This document shows positions 25,967 to 36,645 of a DNA stretch of 64,000 nt, piece after piece. Origin of the DNA: Methylobacterium mesophilicum (GTDB lineage Bacteria; Pseudomonadota; Alphaproteobacteria; Rhizobiales; Beijerinckiaceae); contig NZ_BPQU01000007.1 in NCBI RefSeq assembly GCF_022179445.1, positions 62,001-126,000 on the forward strand, given 5' to 3'. The position numbers and the translations under genes were made by a program. Under the pieces are notes generated by a model. That model worked only from the letters and a program-made list of their open reading frames with translations, made no database searches and was not told where the DNA came from. The first letter of the stretch is position 1, and each line of letters begins with the position of its first letter.

Positions 25967-26156
25967 GCGCGGGGCTCGTGCTTGGAGACGTTCCAGATGG
26001 CGGCCGGGTGGCTACGCCTTCCCGCCCCACCGCGCCAGCCCCATTCGCACTTTTACGTAGCCGGCATCACGCTCCGTCACCGCACTGCAACACAGGAAGC
26101 GGGAAACCGTGGAGAGCTGGCGCGGCCCCGACGATTTCGCTTGCTTCCGTCGCGGC

Positions 26157-26822
26157 TCAACCCTTCGCGAGCGGCGACGACTCGAATCCGTCGAGGAGAT
26201 CCTGCGGGTCGCGATAGATCGCGATGCAGCCCGCGGCCGACAGGTCGGCCTCCGGAAAGCCTCCGCACAGCAGGCCGACGGTGCGCAGGCCGGCCTTCGA
26301 AGCCGCCTCGGCATCGTAGGGCGTGTCGCCGACCACGATCATGTCGTCCTTGCCGAGACCTTCGAGCTTCTTCACCGCGGCTTCGAAGATGTCGGGATGC
26401 GGCTTCGAGCGATCCGCGTCGTCGGAACTGGTGGCGACGTCGACGAGGTCGGCGATGCCGAGGATCTCTTGGTAGCGCTCGACTTCGGGGCCTTTGCCCG
26501 ACGAGGCCAGCGCGATCTTCAGGCCGGCCTCATGCAGCCGCTCGAACAACGGCCGGACCGCCGGGAACGGCCGGACCTCCGGGAGATACTTTTTCTTGAA
26601 GAGATCCGACCGGAACCCCTCGATTTCCTTGCCCTCGCGTTCGATGCGCTCGGCCGGAAGGAATTCCGGCATCAGCTCGTCGCCACCTTTGCCGATCTGG
26701 CTGCGGACCTTGGCCTCGTCGGTCTCGACGCCGAAATGGGCGAACGCCTCGACCCAGGCGCGGGCATGCAGGTCGACGCTGTCGAGCAGGGTCCCGTCGA
26801 TGTCGAAGATCACGGCGCGCAT
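26157..26822 (-). CDS. HAD-superfamily hydrolase, phosphoglycolate/beta-phosphoglucomutase type, 221 aa
   Basis: Motif I is FDIDGTLLDS (nucleophile Asp8, acid/base Asp10), the helical cap follows (VDLHARAWVEAFAHFGVETDE), motif II is ALASSGKG, motif III includes Lys in DDADRSKPHPDIFE and motif IV is VVGDTPYDAEAASKAG. The length and cap type fit small-molecule phosphatases such as phosphoglycolate phosphatase, or sugar-phosphate mutases. The substrate cannot be told from sequence. It lies upstream on the minus strand of small genes with separate promoters, so no operon partner hints at the pathway. Confidence 0.9.
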   Translation of the reverse strand: MRAVIFDIDGTLLDSVDLHARAWVEAFAHFGVETDEAKVRSQIGKGGDELMPEFLPAERIEREGKEIEGFRSDLFKKKYLPEVRPFPAVRPLFERLHEAGLKIALASSGKGPEVERYQEILGIADLVDVATSSDDADRSKPHPDIFEAAVKKLEGLGKDDMIVVGDTPYDAEAASKAGLRTVGLLCGGFPEADLSAAGCIAIYRDPQDLLDGFESSPLAKG

Positions 26823-26906
26823 CGCGGCCTCCCGTTGCGGCGCACGGCGTACGCGTCAGGCCGGACAACGGTGCCGGGGCCGGCCTGTTCCGGAGGGCAG
26901 AAACGG

Positions 26907-26942
26907 CAGGAGCCCGCCCCTCGGTGAAGGGGCGGGCTCCTG
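26907..26942 (-). terminator. Strong terminator-like hairpin
   Basis: A perfect 14-bp stem joins 26907-26920 and 26929-26942, with an 8-nt loop. It sits 38 bp after the stop of the leftward DUF2934 gene and is the natural end of that transcript. The following leftward sequence is CCGTTTCTG, giving a short T-run. Confidence 0.75.
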
Positions 26943-26979
26943 AATCTGTGGTTTGAGGGCGGCGAAAGGCGCCGTCAGC

Positions 26980-27381
26980 TCAGTGCATCGAGGCCGGAGC
27001 GCGGGCCGGCTTGGCCTTGGCAGCGAGGCCGGCGGTCACGGCAGCCTTCGAAGCCTTGGCGGTCTTCGAGGCGACCGGCTTGGCCAGGGCGACCTTGGGC
27101 GTCACGGCCTTGGCGGCGGCCTTCGCCGGAGCCTTCGGAGCGGTGGCCTTGGCCGTGGTGGCAGTTTTAGCGGACGCGGCCTTCGGCGCGGCAACCTTGG
27201 CGGCCTGCGCCTTCACGGCGACCGGCTCGGCCGCGGGGGCCTTGCCGTCCGCCAGCATCACGCTGGCGCGCAGCTCGGCTTCGGCGCGCATCCAGTGGGC
27301 GACGGCGTGGCCGTGAACCCGGCCTTCCTTCTCCCAGATGTAATAGGCGCATTCGCGCACGTGCTGCTCGCTGATCTGCAT
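26980..27381 (-). CDS. DUF2934 protein with histone H1-like Ala/Lys tail, 133 aa
   Basis: Residues 1-45 form DUF2934 (EQHVRECAYYIWEKEGRVHGHAVAHWMRAEAEL), a short helix-turn motif common in rhizobial and Methylobacterium genomes, with the typical AYxIWExEGRPxG...W..AE. From residue about 55 the sequence becomes a low-complexity tail of Ala, Lys, Pro and Thr (repeats like AKAPAKAAAKAVTPK), as in histone H1, AlgP or HU-type tails. This suggests nucleic-acid binding. No membrane or signal segment is seen. A strong hairpin follows the gene. Confidence 0.85.
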   Translation of the reverse strand: MQISEQHVRECAYYIWEKEGRVHGHAVAHWMRAEAELRASVMLADGKAPAAEPVAVKAQAAKVAAPKAASAKTATTAKATAPKAPAKAAAKAVTPKVALAKPVASKTAKASKAAVTAGLAAKAKPARAPASMH

Positions 27382-27466
27382 GCGTTCGATCTCCTGTCCG
27401 TCCCGGGACCGACGATGCGAGCGTGTGGTTAAAGCGCGGTTAACCCGATTCCGGTTCTCGGCCGCC

Positions 27467-27946
27467 CTAGCCGGGGATGCCCAGGACCCGCCGCGCCTCG
27501 GTCAGCAGCACGGCGTGGCGGGCCGCTCCGGGGCCGTCGGTCGGCGCCTCGCGCCCGGCCCGCGCGATGATCTCCTGGAAGCGGCGCCGGTCGAGGGCGC
27601 GGCTGCCGATGCTGTCGAGGACGGCGCCCAGCACGATCCGGACGGCCTCGGTGCGCTCGTCCGCCTCGGCCACGGCGTGGGCGGAGGCTGCGTCGGCCTG
27701 GCCTTCGGCGCGCTCGGCCTCGAGGGCGCTCGATCGGGTGCGGGCGTTCTCAAGCTCGGCCGCGAGGCGCTGCGCCTCCTGCCAGGCCAGGTCGTGCTGG
27801 TGCGTGCGAAGCGCGAGCAGAACCTTGAGCGAGGCTGCATCCTCGCGCGCGGCCTCCAGCTTGGCCTGGGCCGCGCGCAGGTCGTTCAGCAACTCCTGCG
27901 CGAGCATCGCATCCCCGGTTACATCCACCGCCGGCTCCGTCAGCAT
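27467..27946 (-). CDS. Coiled-coil hypothetical protein, 159 aa
   Basis: The first 100 residues are one long heptad-rich helix (LLNDLRAAQAKLEAAREDAASLKVLLALRTHQHDLAWQEAQRLAAELENARTRSSALEAERAEG). The C-terminal 55 residues (AVRIVLGAVLDSIGSRALDRRRFQEIIARAGREA) may fold as a short helical domain. I chose the ATG at 27946 (MLTEPAVDVTGD); an internal ATG at 27907 is also possible. The protein is soluble and cytoplasmic. No family is recognised. It is transcribed away from nfu, with a 158-bp shared upstream region. Confidence 0.65.
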   Translation of the reverse strand: MLTEPAVDVTGDAMLAQELLNDLRAAQAKLEAAREDAASLKVLLALRTHQHDLAWQEAQRLAAELENARTRSSALEAERAEGQADAASAHAVAEADERTEAVRIVLGAVLDSIGSRALDRRRFQEIIARAGREAPTDGPGAARHAVLLTEARRVLGIPG

Positions 27947-28104
27947 CCCGTTCGCGCTTGTCCTGAAGGCGCGTCGCGCGAATGTCCACTCTTGAGGCGC
28001 CCGGGCCCGGTTGAGAAAATCCACCCGCCGGTCCACATGGGAGACGGTGCCTCACGGTGCCTGTCCCGGCCGGCCTTGAACCGGCGCAGCGGAGTTCGCC
28101 GACA

Positions 28105-28671
28105 ATGTTCATCCAGACCGAAGCCACGCCGAACCCGGCGACCCTCAAGTTCCTCCCCGGCCGCGTCGTCCTGCCCGAATCCACCTTCGAGGCCCGGGAC
28201 GCCGAGACCGCGGGCCGCTCGCCCCTCGCCTCCGCGCTGTTCGACGTTCCCGGGGTCGCGGGCGTCTATTTCGGCCACGACTTCGTCTCCGTCACCAAGG
28301 CGGAGGACGGTTTGGAATGGGCCCAGGTCAAGCCTGCCGTGCTCGGCGCGATCATGGAGCACTTCCAGTCCGGCGTCCCCGTGATGGCCGAAGGCGGCCT
28401 CGACGACCAGGACGGCGAGGAGGAGTTCTACGACGCCGCCGACCACGATACAGTGGTGACGATCAAGGACCTCCTCGAGACGCGCGTCCGCCCGGCGGTG
28501 GCCGGCGACGGCGGCGACATCACCTTCCGCGGCTACAAGGAAGGCGTCGTCTACCTGGAGATGAAGGGCGCCTGCTCGGGCTGCCCCTCCTCCACCGCCA
28601 CCTTGCGCCACGGCGTGCAGAACCTGTTCCGGCACTTCCTGCCGGAGATCCGCGAGGTTCAGGCGATCTGA
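28105..28671 (+). CDS. Nfu-type Fe-S cluster scaffold/carrier, 188 aa
   Basis: Residues 1-88 form the Nfu N-terminal domain (MFIQTEATPNPATLKFLPG, GVYFGHDFVSVTK). Residues about 115-188 form the NifU-like C-terminal domain with the cluster-binding CxxC (GACSGCPSSTATL). This is the mitochondrial NFU1-like architecture of alphaproteobacteria. It transfers [4Fe-4S] clusters to enzymes such as lipoyl synthase, aconitase or MiaB (miaB is in this window). An in-frame ATG at 28057 exists, but the family starts at MFIQTE. A rho-independent terminator follows the gene. Confidence 0.93.
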   Translation: MFIQTEATPNPATLKFLPGRVVLPESTFEARDAETAGRSPLASALFDVPGVAGVYFGHDFVSVTKAEDGLEWAQVKPAVLGAIMEHFQSGVPVMAEGGLDDQDGEEEFYDAADHDTVVTIKDLLETRVRPAVAGDGGDITFRGYKEGVVYLEMKGACSGCPSSTATLRHGVQNLFRHFLPEIREVQAI

Positions 28672-28701
28672 CCTGACGCCGCCGTTCACGGCACGATCAG
28701 T

Positions 28702-28731
28702 GCCGGCGGCCGCGAGCCGCCGGCGTTTTTT
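28702..28731 (+). terminator. Intrinsic terminator of nfu
   Basis: GCCGGCGGC (28702-28710) pairs with GCCGCCGGC (28716-28724) around CGCGA, followed by GTTTTTT (28725-28731). This is a textbook rho-independent terminator 31 bp after the stop codon. Confidence 0.92.
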
Positions 28732-29060
28732 ATGGCATCCCTGGATCCGGCCGAACGCCGGGTGCCCGCTTCGAGGCTATGTCCGCAACCTCGAAGCATG
28801 GACCGCTCCGGATCCGGAGCCCCCGGCCCGTCTTGGCGCCTCGTACGCCCATCGGCAGATTGTAACGTGCTCCTTGCCGGCACGGTAAATCGTTCGATGG
28901 TAATATCGACTGCATATTTCTGAGCCGATATCCCGCATAAATTCAGTATTTATATTCCATTTTTCGCTAGATGACGTAATACTTAATCGAATACGATTTA
29001 TTGAAGTGCTATAGGCGCCATGCCAGATCTCTATCGGAGATCTTGACGTAAGGTTTCGTC
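28732..29060 (+). promoter_or_regulatory. AT-rich leader/promoter region before the chemoreceptor
   Basis: No gene is seen here. From about 28880 to 29035 the sequence is strikingly AT-rich for this genome, with runs such as TAAATTCAGTATTTATATTCC and TAATACTTAATCGAATACGATT. The last contains a small dyad, AATCG-AATA-CGATT (28985-28998). It probably carries the chemoreceptor promoter. The base composition also suggests sequence acquired separately from the flanking housekeeping genes. Confidence 0.5.
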
Positions 29061-30788
29061 ATGCCTCTCGTATCCCGCGGTTTTCCGGGGATTCGCATGA
29101 ACCTTCTCAGCCGCACGAACATCGTCACCAAGCTGCTCGCGATCACTCTGATCATCGCGGCGATCGTCGGCGGCTGCATCTGGTTCGCGCAGTCGCGGAT
29201 GACGATGATCGACGAGATCTACACGAGCCTGATCGCCCGGGAGGCGAAGGCGGTGTCCAACGTGCGGCGGACCAATCGTCTGCACAACACCATGAACTAT
29301 CTCCTGTATCGGACGATCGCCGAGACCGATCCCGAGCAGATCCGCCAGGCGGGCAAGCAGTTCGAGGTCATCATCGGGCAGGCCGACAAGACGTTGTCCG
29401 ATCTCGCCCAGCAGGTCCCGGCCTTCAACGACCTGATCCAGGCGCAGCGCGATCGCACCGCGCGGTTCGTGGCCGAGGCGTCGGAGGCGCGGCGCCTCGC
29501 CATCTCCGGCGAGGTCAGCGCCGCGCTGAAGCATGCCCACGACAAGAGCGAGCCGATCTTCGTGACCCTCGGGATCGAGGGGACCAAGCTCGGCGATGCG
29601 ATCGAAGACTACATGCGCAAGCGCTCCCGCGACCTCACCGCCGAGACCAACGCCACACGCTGGAACCTGATCGGCTTCGGCGCCCTGGGCATGCTGGTCG
29701 GCATCCTCTGCTCCCTGCTGGTCTCGACGATCGGCATCACGCGGCCCCTCAATCGCCTGGTCGCGGTGCTGCAGCGCATGGCGAAGGGGGAGATCGAGGC
29801 GGAGATCGTGGAAGCCCGCCGGGGGGACGAGATCGGGACGGTGGGACGGGCCGTGGAGGGTATCAAGGCCATGGTCGTGCAGAAGGCCGCCGCGGAGGCG
29901 GAACTCAAGCGAAAGGCGGACGACGCCGCGGCCGCGGAGCGGCGGCGCACGATGGTCGACCTGGCCGATCACTTCGAGGAAGCGGTCGGCGGGATCGTCG
30001 GACAGGTCTCGTCCTCGGCCACGGAGCTTCAGGCCACCGCGCAGACCATGACCGCCACCGCGACCCGGACCGCCGGCCAGACCACCCATGTGGCGTCCGC
30101 GGCCGAAGAGGCCGCCGCCAACGTCAACACCGTGGCGGCGGCGGCCGAGGAACTCGGCGTCTCGATTTCCGAGATCGGCCGGCAGGTCGAAGGGTCGGCC
30201 GATCTGGCCCAGCGCGCGGTGGGCGAGGCCGACCAGACCGGTGCGCTGATGCAGGACCTGAGCGGTGCCGTCGCGCGGATCGGCGACGTGGTCGGGCTGA
30301 TCGCATCGATCGCCAGCCAGACCAACCTGCTGGCGCTCAACGCCACGATCGAGGCGGCCCGGGCCGGCGAAGCGGGACGCGGCTTCGCGGTGGTCGCCGC
30401 CGAGGTGAAGGAACTGGCCGAGCAGACCGCCAAGGCCACCGACGAGATCGCGGCGCAGATCGGCCGGGTCCAGGGAGCCACCGGCCAGGCGGCCTCGGCG
30501 ATCGGCTCGATCACGGGTCTGATCCGGGAGATCAGCGGCGTCGCGACGAGCATCGCAGCCGCGGTCGAGGAGCAGGGCGCGGCGACCCAGGAGATCGTCC
30601 GCAACGTCGCCCAGGCCGCCACCGGCACCGGCGCGGTCACGCACAACATCGTCGAGGTGGCGAAGGCCTCGGAGGCGACCGGCTCGGCGGCCAACCTCGT
30701 GCTGGCCTCCGCCTCGGTGCTGTCCGGGCAATCCGAGCAGTTGAACGTCGAGGTGCGGGGCTTCCTCACCGCGGTTCGCGCGGGTTGA
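29061..30788 (+). CDS. Methyl-accepting chemotaxis protein, 575 aa
   Basis: An N-terminal membrane helix ([24 protein letters not shown]), a four-helix-bundle periplasmic sensor of about 150 residues, and a second helix ([27 protein letters not shown]) are followed by HAMP ([22 protein letters not shown]). A long methylation/signalling coiled coil comes next, with the hairpin tip [44 protein letters not shown]. The start may be the ATG at 29061 or 29097. It has no CheB/R-binding C-terminal pentapeptide and no che genes nearby. The ligand is unknown. It interrupts an otherwise conserved nfu-tsaB order. Confidence 0.92.
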   Translation: MPLVSRGFPGIRMNLLSRTNIVTKLLAITLIIAAIVGGCIWFAQSRMTMIDEIYTSLIAREAKAVSNVRRTNRLHNTMNYLLYRTIAETDPEQIRQAGKQFEVIIGQADKTLSDLAQQVPAFNDLIQAQRDRTARFVAEASEARRLAISGEVSAALKHAHDKSEPIFVTLGIEGTKLGDAIEDYMRKRSRDLTAETNATRWNLIGFGALGMLVGILCSLLVSTIGITRPLNRLVAVLQRMAKGEIEAEIVEARRGDEIGTVGRAVEGIKAMVVQKAAAEAELKRKADDAAAAERRRTMVDLADHFEEAVGGIVGQVSSSATELQATAQTMTATATRTAGQTTHVASAAEEAAANVNTVAAAAEELGVSISEIGRQVEGSADLAQRAVGEADQTGALMQDLSGAVARIGDVVGLIASIASQTNLLALNATIEAARAGEAGRGFAVVAAEVKELAEQTAKATDEIAAQIGRVQGATGQAASAIGSITGLIREISGVATSIAAAVEEQGAATQEIVRNVAQAATGTGAVTHNIVEVAKASEATGSAANLVLASASVLSGQSEQLNVEVRGFLTAVRAG

Positions 30789-30902
30789 GACCCACGCCGC
30801 GTGGCAGACCGGCGCAAGCCGGCAACACTCCCCCGTCAACGCGGTTCTCGTCGGCGACCTGCGCTGACGAGGCGGTGGTTTTGTTCTAACGCTGAAGCTT
30901 CA

Positions 30903-30931
30903 TCCCGAAAGGTGGTCGCCGGCTTTCGGGA
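30903..30931. repeat. Short Rhizobiales-type inverted repeat
   Basis: TCCCGAAAG (30903-30911) pairs exactly with CTTTCGGGA (30923-30931). The wording resembles the widespread Rhizobiales dyad with CCCGAAA...TTTCGGG arms. A related dyad occurs at 57099-57123. Confidence 0.65.
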
Positions 30932-30965
30932 AACGACGATGCACACCAGAATGCTAGGACCGTAA

Positions 30966-30985
30966 CCAGGATATCGGTATCCTGG
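30966..30985. promoter_or_regulatory. Perfect palindrome upstream of tsaB
   Basis: CCAGGATA-TCGG-TATCCTGG is a perfect 8-bp dyad with a 4-nt centre, about 80 bp upstream of tsaB. It could be a dimeric regulator site or a tight RNA hairpin in the leader. No known regulator consensus was recognised. Confidence 0.4.
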
Positions 30986-31063
30986 ACGTGGCCCTGGGGT
31001 GTTCGCGGCCTTCGGGGCTGAATGGGGGCGGTCGTCGGTCCGGTCCGGCATTCGGGAGTGGGC

Positions 31064-31738
31064 GTGCGTATCCTAGCCATCGACACAGCGCTGGACCTGT
31101 GCGCCGCCTGCGTCGCCTCGGACGATGCCGACGCGCCGCTCTCGGCCGAGTCGCTCCCGATGCTGCGCGGCCACGCGGAAGCCCTGCTGCCGCTGATCGA
31201 GCGGGTGATCGCCCGGATCGAGGGCGGATTCGAGGCGATCGACAGGATCGCCGTCACGGTCGGACCCGGCAGCTACACCGGTTTGCGGGTCGGCCTCTCG
31301 GCGGCGCGGGCGATCGGGCTCGCCACCGGCAAGCCCGTGGTCGGCGTCGGCACCCTCTCGGCCCTGCTGGCACCGCTGCTGGCGGAGTCTGTCGAGGGCA
31401 TGATCGCCGCCACGGTCGACGCCCGGCACGGTGCCGTCTACGTCCAGGCCCTCGGTCCGAACGACGGGCTCGCTCCGGTCCATCTGCCCGTGGAGGTCGC
31501 CGCGGAACGGCTGGGCGCCGGCCCCGTGGTGCTCACCGGCTCCGGGGCGCCCCTGGTGGCGGCCGCCCTGGCCGCCCGCGGCGTGAGCGCGCGGGTCGCC
31601 GGGCTCGGCGCGCCCGACATCACCGCCGTGGCGTCGCTCGGTCTCGTGGCCGACCCGGCCCAGGCCCTGCCGCGGCCGCTCTACCTCCGCGGGGCCGATG
31701 CACGGCCTCAGGATCACGCGAGGATCGCGCGGCAATGA
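31064..31738 (+). CDS. tsaB: tRNA threonylcarbamoyladenosine biosynthesis protein TsaB
   Basis: TsaB partners TsaD and TsaE to place threonylcarbamoyl on A37 of ANN-decoding tRNAs. The product has the ASKHA-type start RILAIDTALDLCAACV, the family hallmark TVGPGSYTGLRVGLSAARAIGLATGKPVVGV (residues about 66-96) and VDARHGAVYVQAL. I chose the GTG at 31064 because the family begins with ILAIDT; the nearest upstream ATG would add 14 odd residues. Its stop overlaps the ATG of rimI (ATGA at 31735), so it is the first gene of a tight operon with rimI and plsC. Confidence 0.93.
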   Translation: MRILAIDTALDLCAACVASDDADAPLSAESLPMLRGHAEALLPLIERVIARIEGGFEAIDRIAVTVGPGSYTGLRVGLSAARAIGLATGKPVVGVGTLSALLAPLLAESVEGMIAATVDARHGAVYVQALGPNDGLAPVHLPVEVAAERLGAGPVVLTGSGAPLVAAALAARGVSARVAGLGAPDITAVASLGLVADPAQALPRPLYLRGADARPQDHARIARQ

Positions 31739-32250
31739 CGCGTCCCATCCCGTTCTGGCCGCTCGACTGGTGGGCTGCGTGGTGGGACGCCCTCACGCCG
31801 GTGCCCTACGTCGCCCCGCTCACCGACGCCGCGCAGGCTCCGGCCCTGGCCCGGCTCCACGCCACGGCGTTCGCCCGGCCCTGGGAGGCCCACGAATTCG
31901 AGCGCATGCTGTGCGAGCGCTCGACGCAGGCGCACGCCCTGTGGCGGACCGGGACGCTTCAGGGGTTCGTCCTGTCGCGCCGCGCGGCCGACGAGGCCGA
32001 GATCCTCACCGTCGTGCTGTCGCCGACGCTGCGCGGCGGCGGCCATAGCCGCCGGCTCCTGCGCGATCACCTGTCGAGCCTGGCGCATTCCGGGGTCGCC
32101 CGGGTGCATCTGGAGGTCGACGAGGGCAACGTGCCGGCGCTCAAGCTCTATGCCCGCCACGGCTTCCGGAAGGTCGGCGAGCGCACGGGCTATTACCTCA
32201 AGGCCGACGGCAGCCGGGCGACCGCGCTGACCATGAGCGCCGACCTGTGA
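31735..32250 (+). CDS. rimI: Ribosomal-protein alanine N-acetyltransferase, RimI-like
   Basis: A GNAT fold of 171 aa: LARLHATAFARPWEAHEFERML, AEILTVVLSPTLRGGGHSRRLLRDHL (acetyl-CoA loop RGGGHS) and VHLEVDEGNVPALKLYARHGFRKVGERTGYY. The last is a strong RimI signature, since RimI acetylates the N-terminal Ala of ribosomal protein S18. The start overlaps the tsaB stop, and tsaB-rimI linkage is widespread in bacteria. An N-terminal extension of about 25 residues (FWPLDWWAAWWDALT) is Trp-rich. The acetyl-CoA loop reads RGGGHS rather than the usual R/QGxGxG/A, a mild variation. Confidence 0.88.
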   Translation: MTRPIPFWPLDWWAAWWDALTPVPYVAPLTDAAQAPALARLHATAFARPWEAHEFERMLCERSTQAHALWRTGTLQGFVLSRRAADEAEILTVVLSPTLRGGGHSRRLLRDHLSSLAHSGVARVHLEVDEGNVPALKLYARHGFRKVGERTGYYLKADGSRATALTMSADL

Positions 32251-32254
32251 CGGC

Positions 32255-33124
32255 GTGAGCCGCGTCGGCCTCACCGTGCGAGTCGCGGCCCTCGCCCTCG
32301 CCTTCCTGGCGCTGGGCCCGCCGCACTGGGTCGCGATGCGGCTGCTCGGCCGGCGCTCGACCGCGGCGCCGCTGCTGTTCCACCGCACCTTCCTGTGGCT
32401 GTTCTCCGTCCGGGTGACGCAGTCGGGGACGCCGCCGGAACCCGGCGAGGCGGCCCTGGTCCTGGCCAACCACGTGTCGTGGCTCGACATCGTGGTGATC
32501 GGGTCGCTGCGCCCGCTCTCGTTCGTGGCGAAGTCGGAGATCGCCGGCTGGCCGGTGATCAGCCTGCTCGCGGCCTTGCAGCGCACGATCTACATCGACC
32601 GGCAGCGCCGGGGCGCGACCGCCACCGTGAGCGCCACGATGGGCCACCGCCTGGCCGAGGGCGAGCTGGTCGTGCTGTTCGCCGAGGGCACCACCGGCGA
32701 CGGCAACCGGCTCCTGCCGTTCCGCTCCGCGCTGGTCGGGGCGGCGCGGGCGGCGCTGCAGGCCGAGGCCGGCCGGGGACGCGTGCGCCTCCAGCCGCTG
32801 GCCATCGCCTATCCCCGACGCAACGGCTTGCCGGTGGTGCGCTCCGAACGTTCCGAGATCGCGTGGTACGGCGACATGGAGCTGGCGCCGCATCTGGCTG
32901 CCTTTGTCAACGGCGGGCCGATCGACGTCCATGTGGCCTGGGGCCAGCCGATCGTCTTCGAGGCGACGACCGATCGCAAGGCCGCGACCGCGGCCGCGGA
33001 GGCCGAGGTGCGGGCCGCGCTTCAGGGGATCGCCACCGGCCGGGGCGAGACCAGGCCCACGCTCGGGCCTCGGCCGGCCGCCCCGGGGCTCGACCTCGGC
33101 GGCCCCGAGATCGCGGCGGTGTGA
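32255..33124 (+). CDS. plsC: 1-acyl-sn-glycerol-3-phosphate acyltransferase (PlsC-like), 289 aa
   Basis: The catalytic HX4D motif is NHVSWLDI (about residues 71-78), followed by FVAKSEIAGWPVISLLA, IYIDRQRRG and the substrate motif FAEGTTGDGNRLLPFRSAL. An N-terminal hydrophobic helix (VRVAALALAFLALGPP) anchors it to the inner membrane. It adds the second acyl chain to make phosphatidic acid. The start is GTG at 32255, 4 bp after rimI. The C-terminal 30 residues are low-complexity. In related genomes a fur-like gene is often between rimI and plsC; none fits here. Confidence 0.9.
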   Translation: MSRVGLTVRVAALALAFLALGPPHWVAMRLLGRRSTAAPLLFHRTFLWLFSVRVTQSGTPPEPGEAALVLANHVSWLDIVVIGSLRPLSFVAKSEIAGWPVISLLAALQRTIYIDRQRRGATATVSATMGHRLAEGELVVLFAEGTTGDGNRLLPFRSALVGAARAALQAEAGRGRVRLQPLAIAYPRRNGLPVVRSERSEIAWYGDMELAPHLAAFVNGGPIDVHVAWGQPIVFEATTDRKAATAAAEAEVRAALQGIATGRGETRPTLGPRPAAPGLDLGGPEIAAV

Positions 33125-33328
33125 GGTTTTTGGGGGCCTTACGAGACGGGTGCGATGCGGTTTCCCGTCATCGCACGCGTGGCGAAGCGGCCTGGATGGA
33201 TCCGACCCGTGACCGCCATATCCCGGTAGAACCACCCTATGAATACATGATGCATATCTGTTGAGGGTCTGGTGAGCCTCTGATAGGTCGGCCGAAACCC
33301 CTGACATCGGGGTATCGGAGGACGCCCC

Positions 33329-35062
<1,734 letters not shown>

Positions 35063-35068
35063 CGACGG

Positions 35069-35145
35069 GGCGGCGGGCAAGCCCCGCCGCCTCCCAAGGT
35101 TATCGGGGCTCCGCCCCAAACCCGCCAAAGGGCTGAGCCCTTTGG
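35069..35145. terminator. Two stem-loops after the lactate permease gene
   Basis: The first stem joins 35069-35077 with 35083-35091 (GGCGGCGGG / CCCGCCGCC). The second joins 35125-35133 with 35137-35145 (CCAAAGGGC / GCCCTTTGG). The second reads like a repeat frequent in this bacterial group. No long T-run follows, so they are probably RNA-end stabilisers or factor-dependent terminators, symmetric in both directions. Confidence 0.6.
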
Positions 35146-35237
35146 AAACCGCGCCTTGCCGTGGGGTGTCGCGACGGCCCGCGCGATCCGTGCTACAGGC
35201 TCCCGCCCGCCGGTCCGCGCAGGATCGGGGCGGGTCG

Positions 35238-36608
35238 ATGGGCGAGCGGACGGTTTTAGGGCGGCACGCGTTGAAGAAGGCCTTCGTCAAATCCTACGGT
35301 TGCCAGATGAACGCCTACGACGCGGCCCGCATGGCCGACGTGCTGGGCGTTGAGGGATATACGCCGACCGATTCGGTGGAGGAGGCCGACGTCGTCGTCC
35401 TCAACACCTGCCACATCCGCGAGAAGGCCGCCGAGAAGGTCTATTCCGAACTCGGCCGCCTGCGCGTCCTGAAGGGCGAGCGGCAGGCCCGCGGCCTCGA
35501 CACCCGCATCGTCGTCGCCGGCTGCGTCGCCCAGGCCGAGGGCGCCGAGATCCAGGCGCGCCAGCCCGCGGTGGACGTGGTGGTCGGCCCACAGAGCTAC
35601 CATCGCCTGCCGGACCTCCTGGCCCGTTCCCGCGAGCGCCGGGTGGTCGACACCGAATTCCCGGTCGAGGACAAGTTCGCGCACCTGCCCCGGCGCCGCA
35701 CCTCCGGGCCGACGGCCTTCCTCACCGTGCAGGAAGGCTGCGACAAGTTCTGCGCCTTCTGCGTGGTGCCCTATACCCGCGGCGCCGAGGTCTCCCGCCC
35801 CGTGGCGGCGGTGCTGGCCGAGGCCCAGAGGCTTGCCGAGGGCGGCGCCCGCGAGGTCACGCTGATCGGCCAGAACGTCAACGGCTATCACGGCCTTGGC
35901 CCGGACGGTGCCCCGGTCGGGCTCGCCGACCTTATCCGGGCCGTCGCAAAGATCCCCGGCCTCGCCCGGGTCCGCTACACCACCAGCCACCCGAACGATT
36001 TCGACGATGCGCTCGTGCGGGCCCATGCCGAGGTGCCGGCGCTGATGCCGTACCTGCACCTGCCGGTTCAGTCGGGCTCGGACCGGATCCTCGCGGCCAT
36101 GAACCGCAAGCACACCGGCGACCAGTACCGGCGCCTGATCGACCGGGTGCGCGCCGCCCGGCCGGACGTCGCCTTGTCCTCGGACTTCATCGTCGGCTTC
36201 CCGGGCGAGACCGACGCCGACTTCGCCGACACCCTTCGGTTGGTGCGCGCGATCGGTTTCGAGAGCGCGTTCTCGTTCAAGTACAGCCCCCGCCCCGGCA
36301 CGCCGGCCGCCGAGCGCGACGACGGCGTGCCCGAACCCGTGATGGCGGCGCGGCTCGCCGAGCTTCAGGCGCTCCTCGACGAGCAGCGCTACGCCTACCA
36401 GCGGGCGGCGGTCGGGCAGGTGTTCGACGTCCTGGTCGAGAAGGCCGGCCGGCTTCCGGGGCAGCTCGCGGGCAAGACGCCGCACCTGCTGGCTGTGCAG
36501 TTCGACGCCCCGCTCCACCATATCGGGTCGATCGTCCCGGTCCGGATCGTCCGTGCCGGGACGAACAGCCTGTTCGGGCAGCTGGCTTCCGAGGCTGTGG
36601 CGGCGTGA
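35238..36608 (+). CDS. miaB: tRNA-2-methylthio-N6-dimethylallyladenosine synthase
   Basis: MiaB is a radical-SAM methylthiotransferase acting on A37 of UNN-reading tRNAs. The N-terminal MTTase domain holds three cluster cysteines ([26 protein letters not shown]). The radical-SAM CxxxCxxC is CDKFCAFC (residues about 169-176). A TRAM domain occupies the C-terminus. The ATG at 35238 was chosen over an in-frame ATG 96 bp upstream because of spacing (GGGTCG ahead) and family length. It starts the run with phoH, ybeY, corC and lnt. The Fe-S carrier Nfu in this window is a plausible cluster donor. Confidence 0.95.
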   Translation: MGERTVLGRHALKKAFVKSYGCQMNAYDAARMADVLGVEGYTPTDSVEEADVVVLNTCHIREKAAEKVYSELGRLRVLKGERQARGLDTRIVVAGCVAQAEGAEIQARQPAVDVVVGPQSYHRLPDLLARSRERRVVDTEFPVEDKFAHLPRRRTSGPTAFLTVQEGCDKFCAFCVVPYTRGAEVSRPVAAVLAEAQRLAEGGAREVTLIGQNVNGYHGLGPDGAPVGLADLIRAVAKIPGLARVRYTTSHPNDFDDALVRAHAEVPALMPYLHLPVQSGSDRILAAMNRKHTGDQYRRLIDRVRAARPDVALSSDFIVGFPGETDADFADTLRLVRAIGFESAFSFKYSPRPGTPAAERDDGVPEPVMAARLAELQALLDEQRYAYQRAAVGQVFDVLVEKAGRLPGQLAGKTPHLLAVQFDAPLHHIGSIVPVRIVRAGTNSLFGQLASEAVAA

Positions 36609-36645
36609 GGATTTAAGCGATGGGGATGGCGGTGAGGACCACAGG

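Noticed and set aside
29031..30839. Antisense frame of 602 codons across the chemoreceptor
   Set aside because: The plus strand encodes a complete receptor with HAMP and signalling domains; the antisense translation has no recognisable fold.
35238..36608. Possible second methylthiotransferase (RimO or MtaB) instead of MiaB
   Set aside because: The placement next to phoH-ybeY-corC-lnt and the motif set match MiaB; RimO-type N-terminal motifs are not seen.
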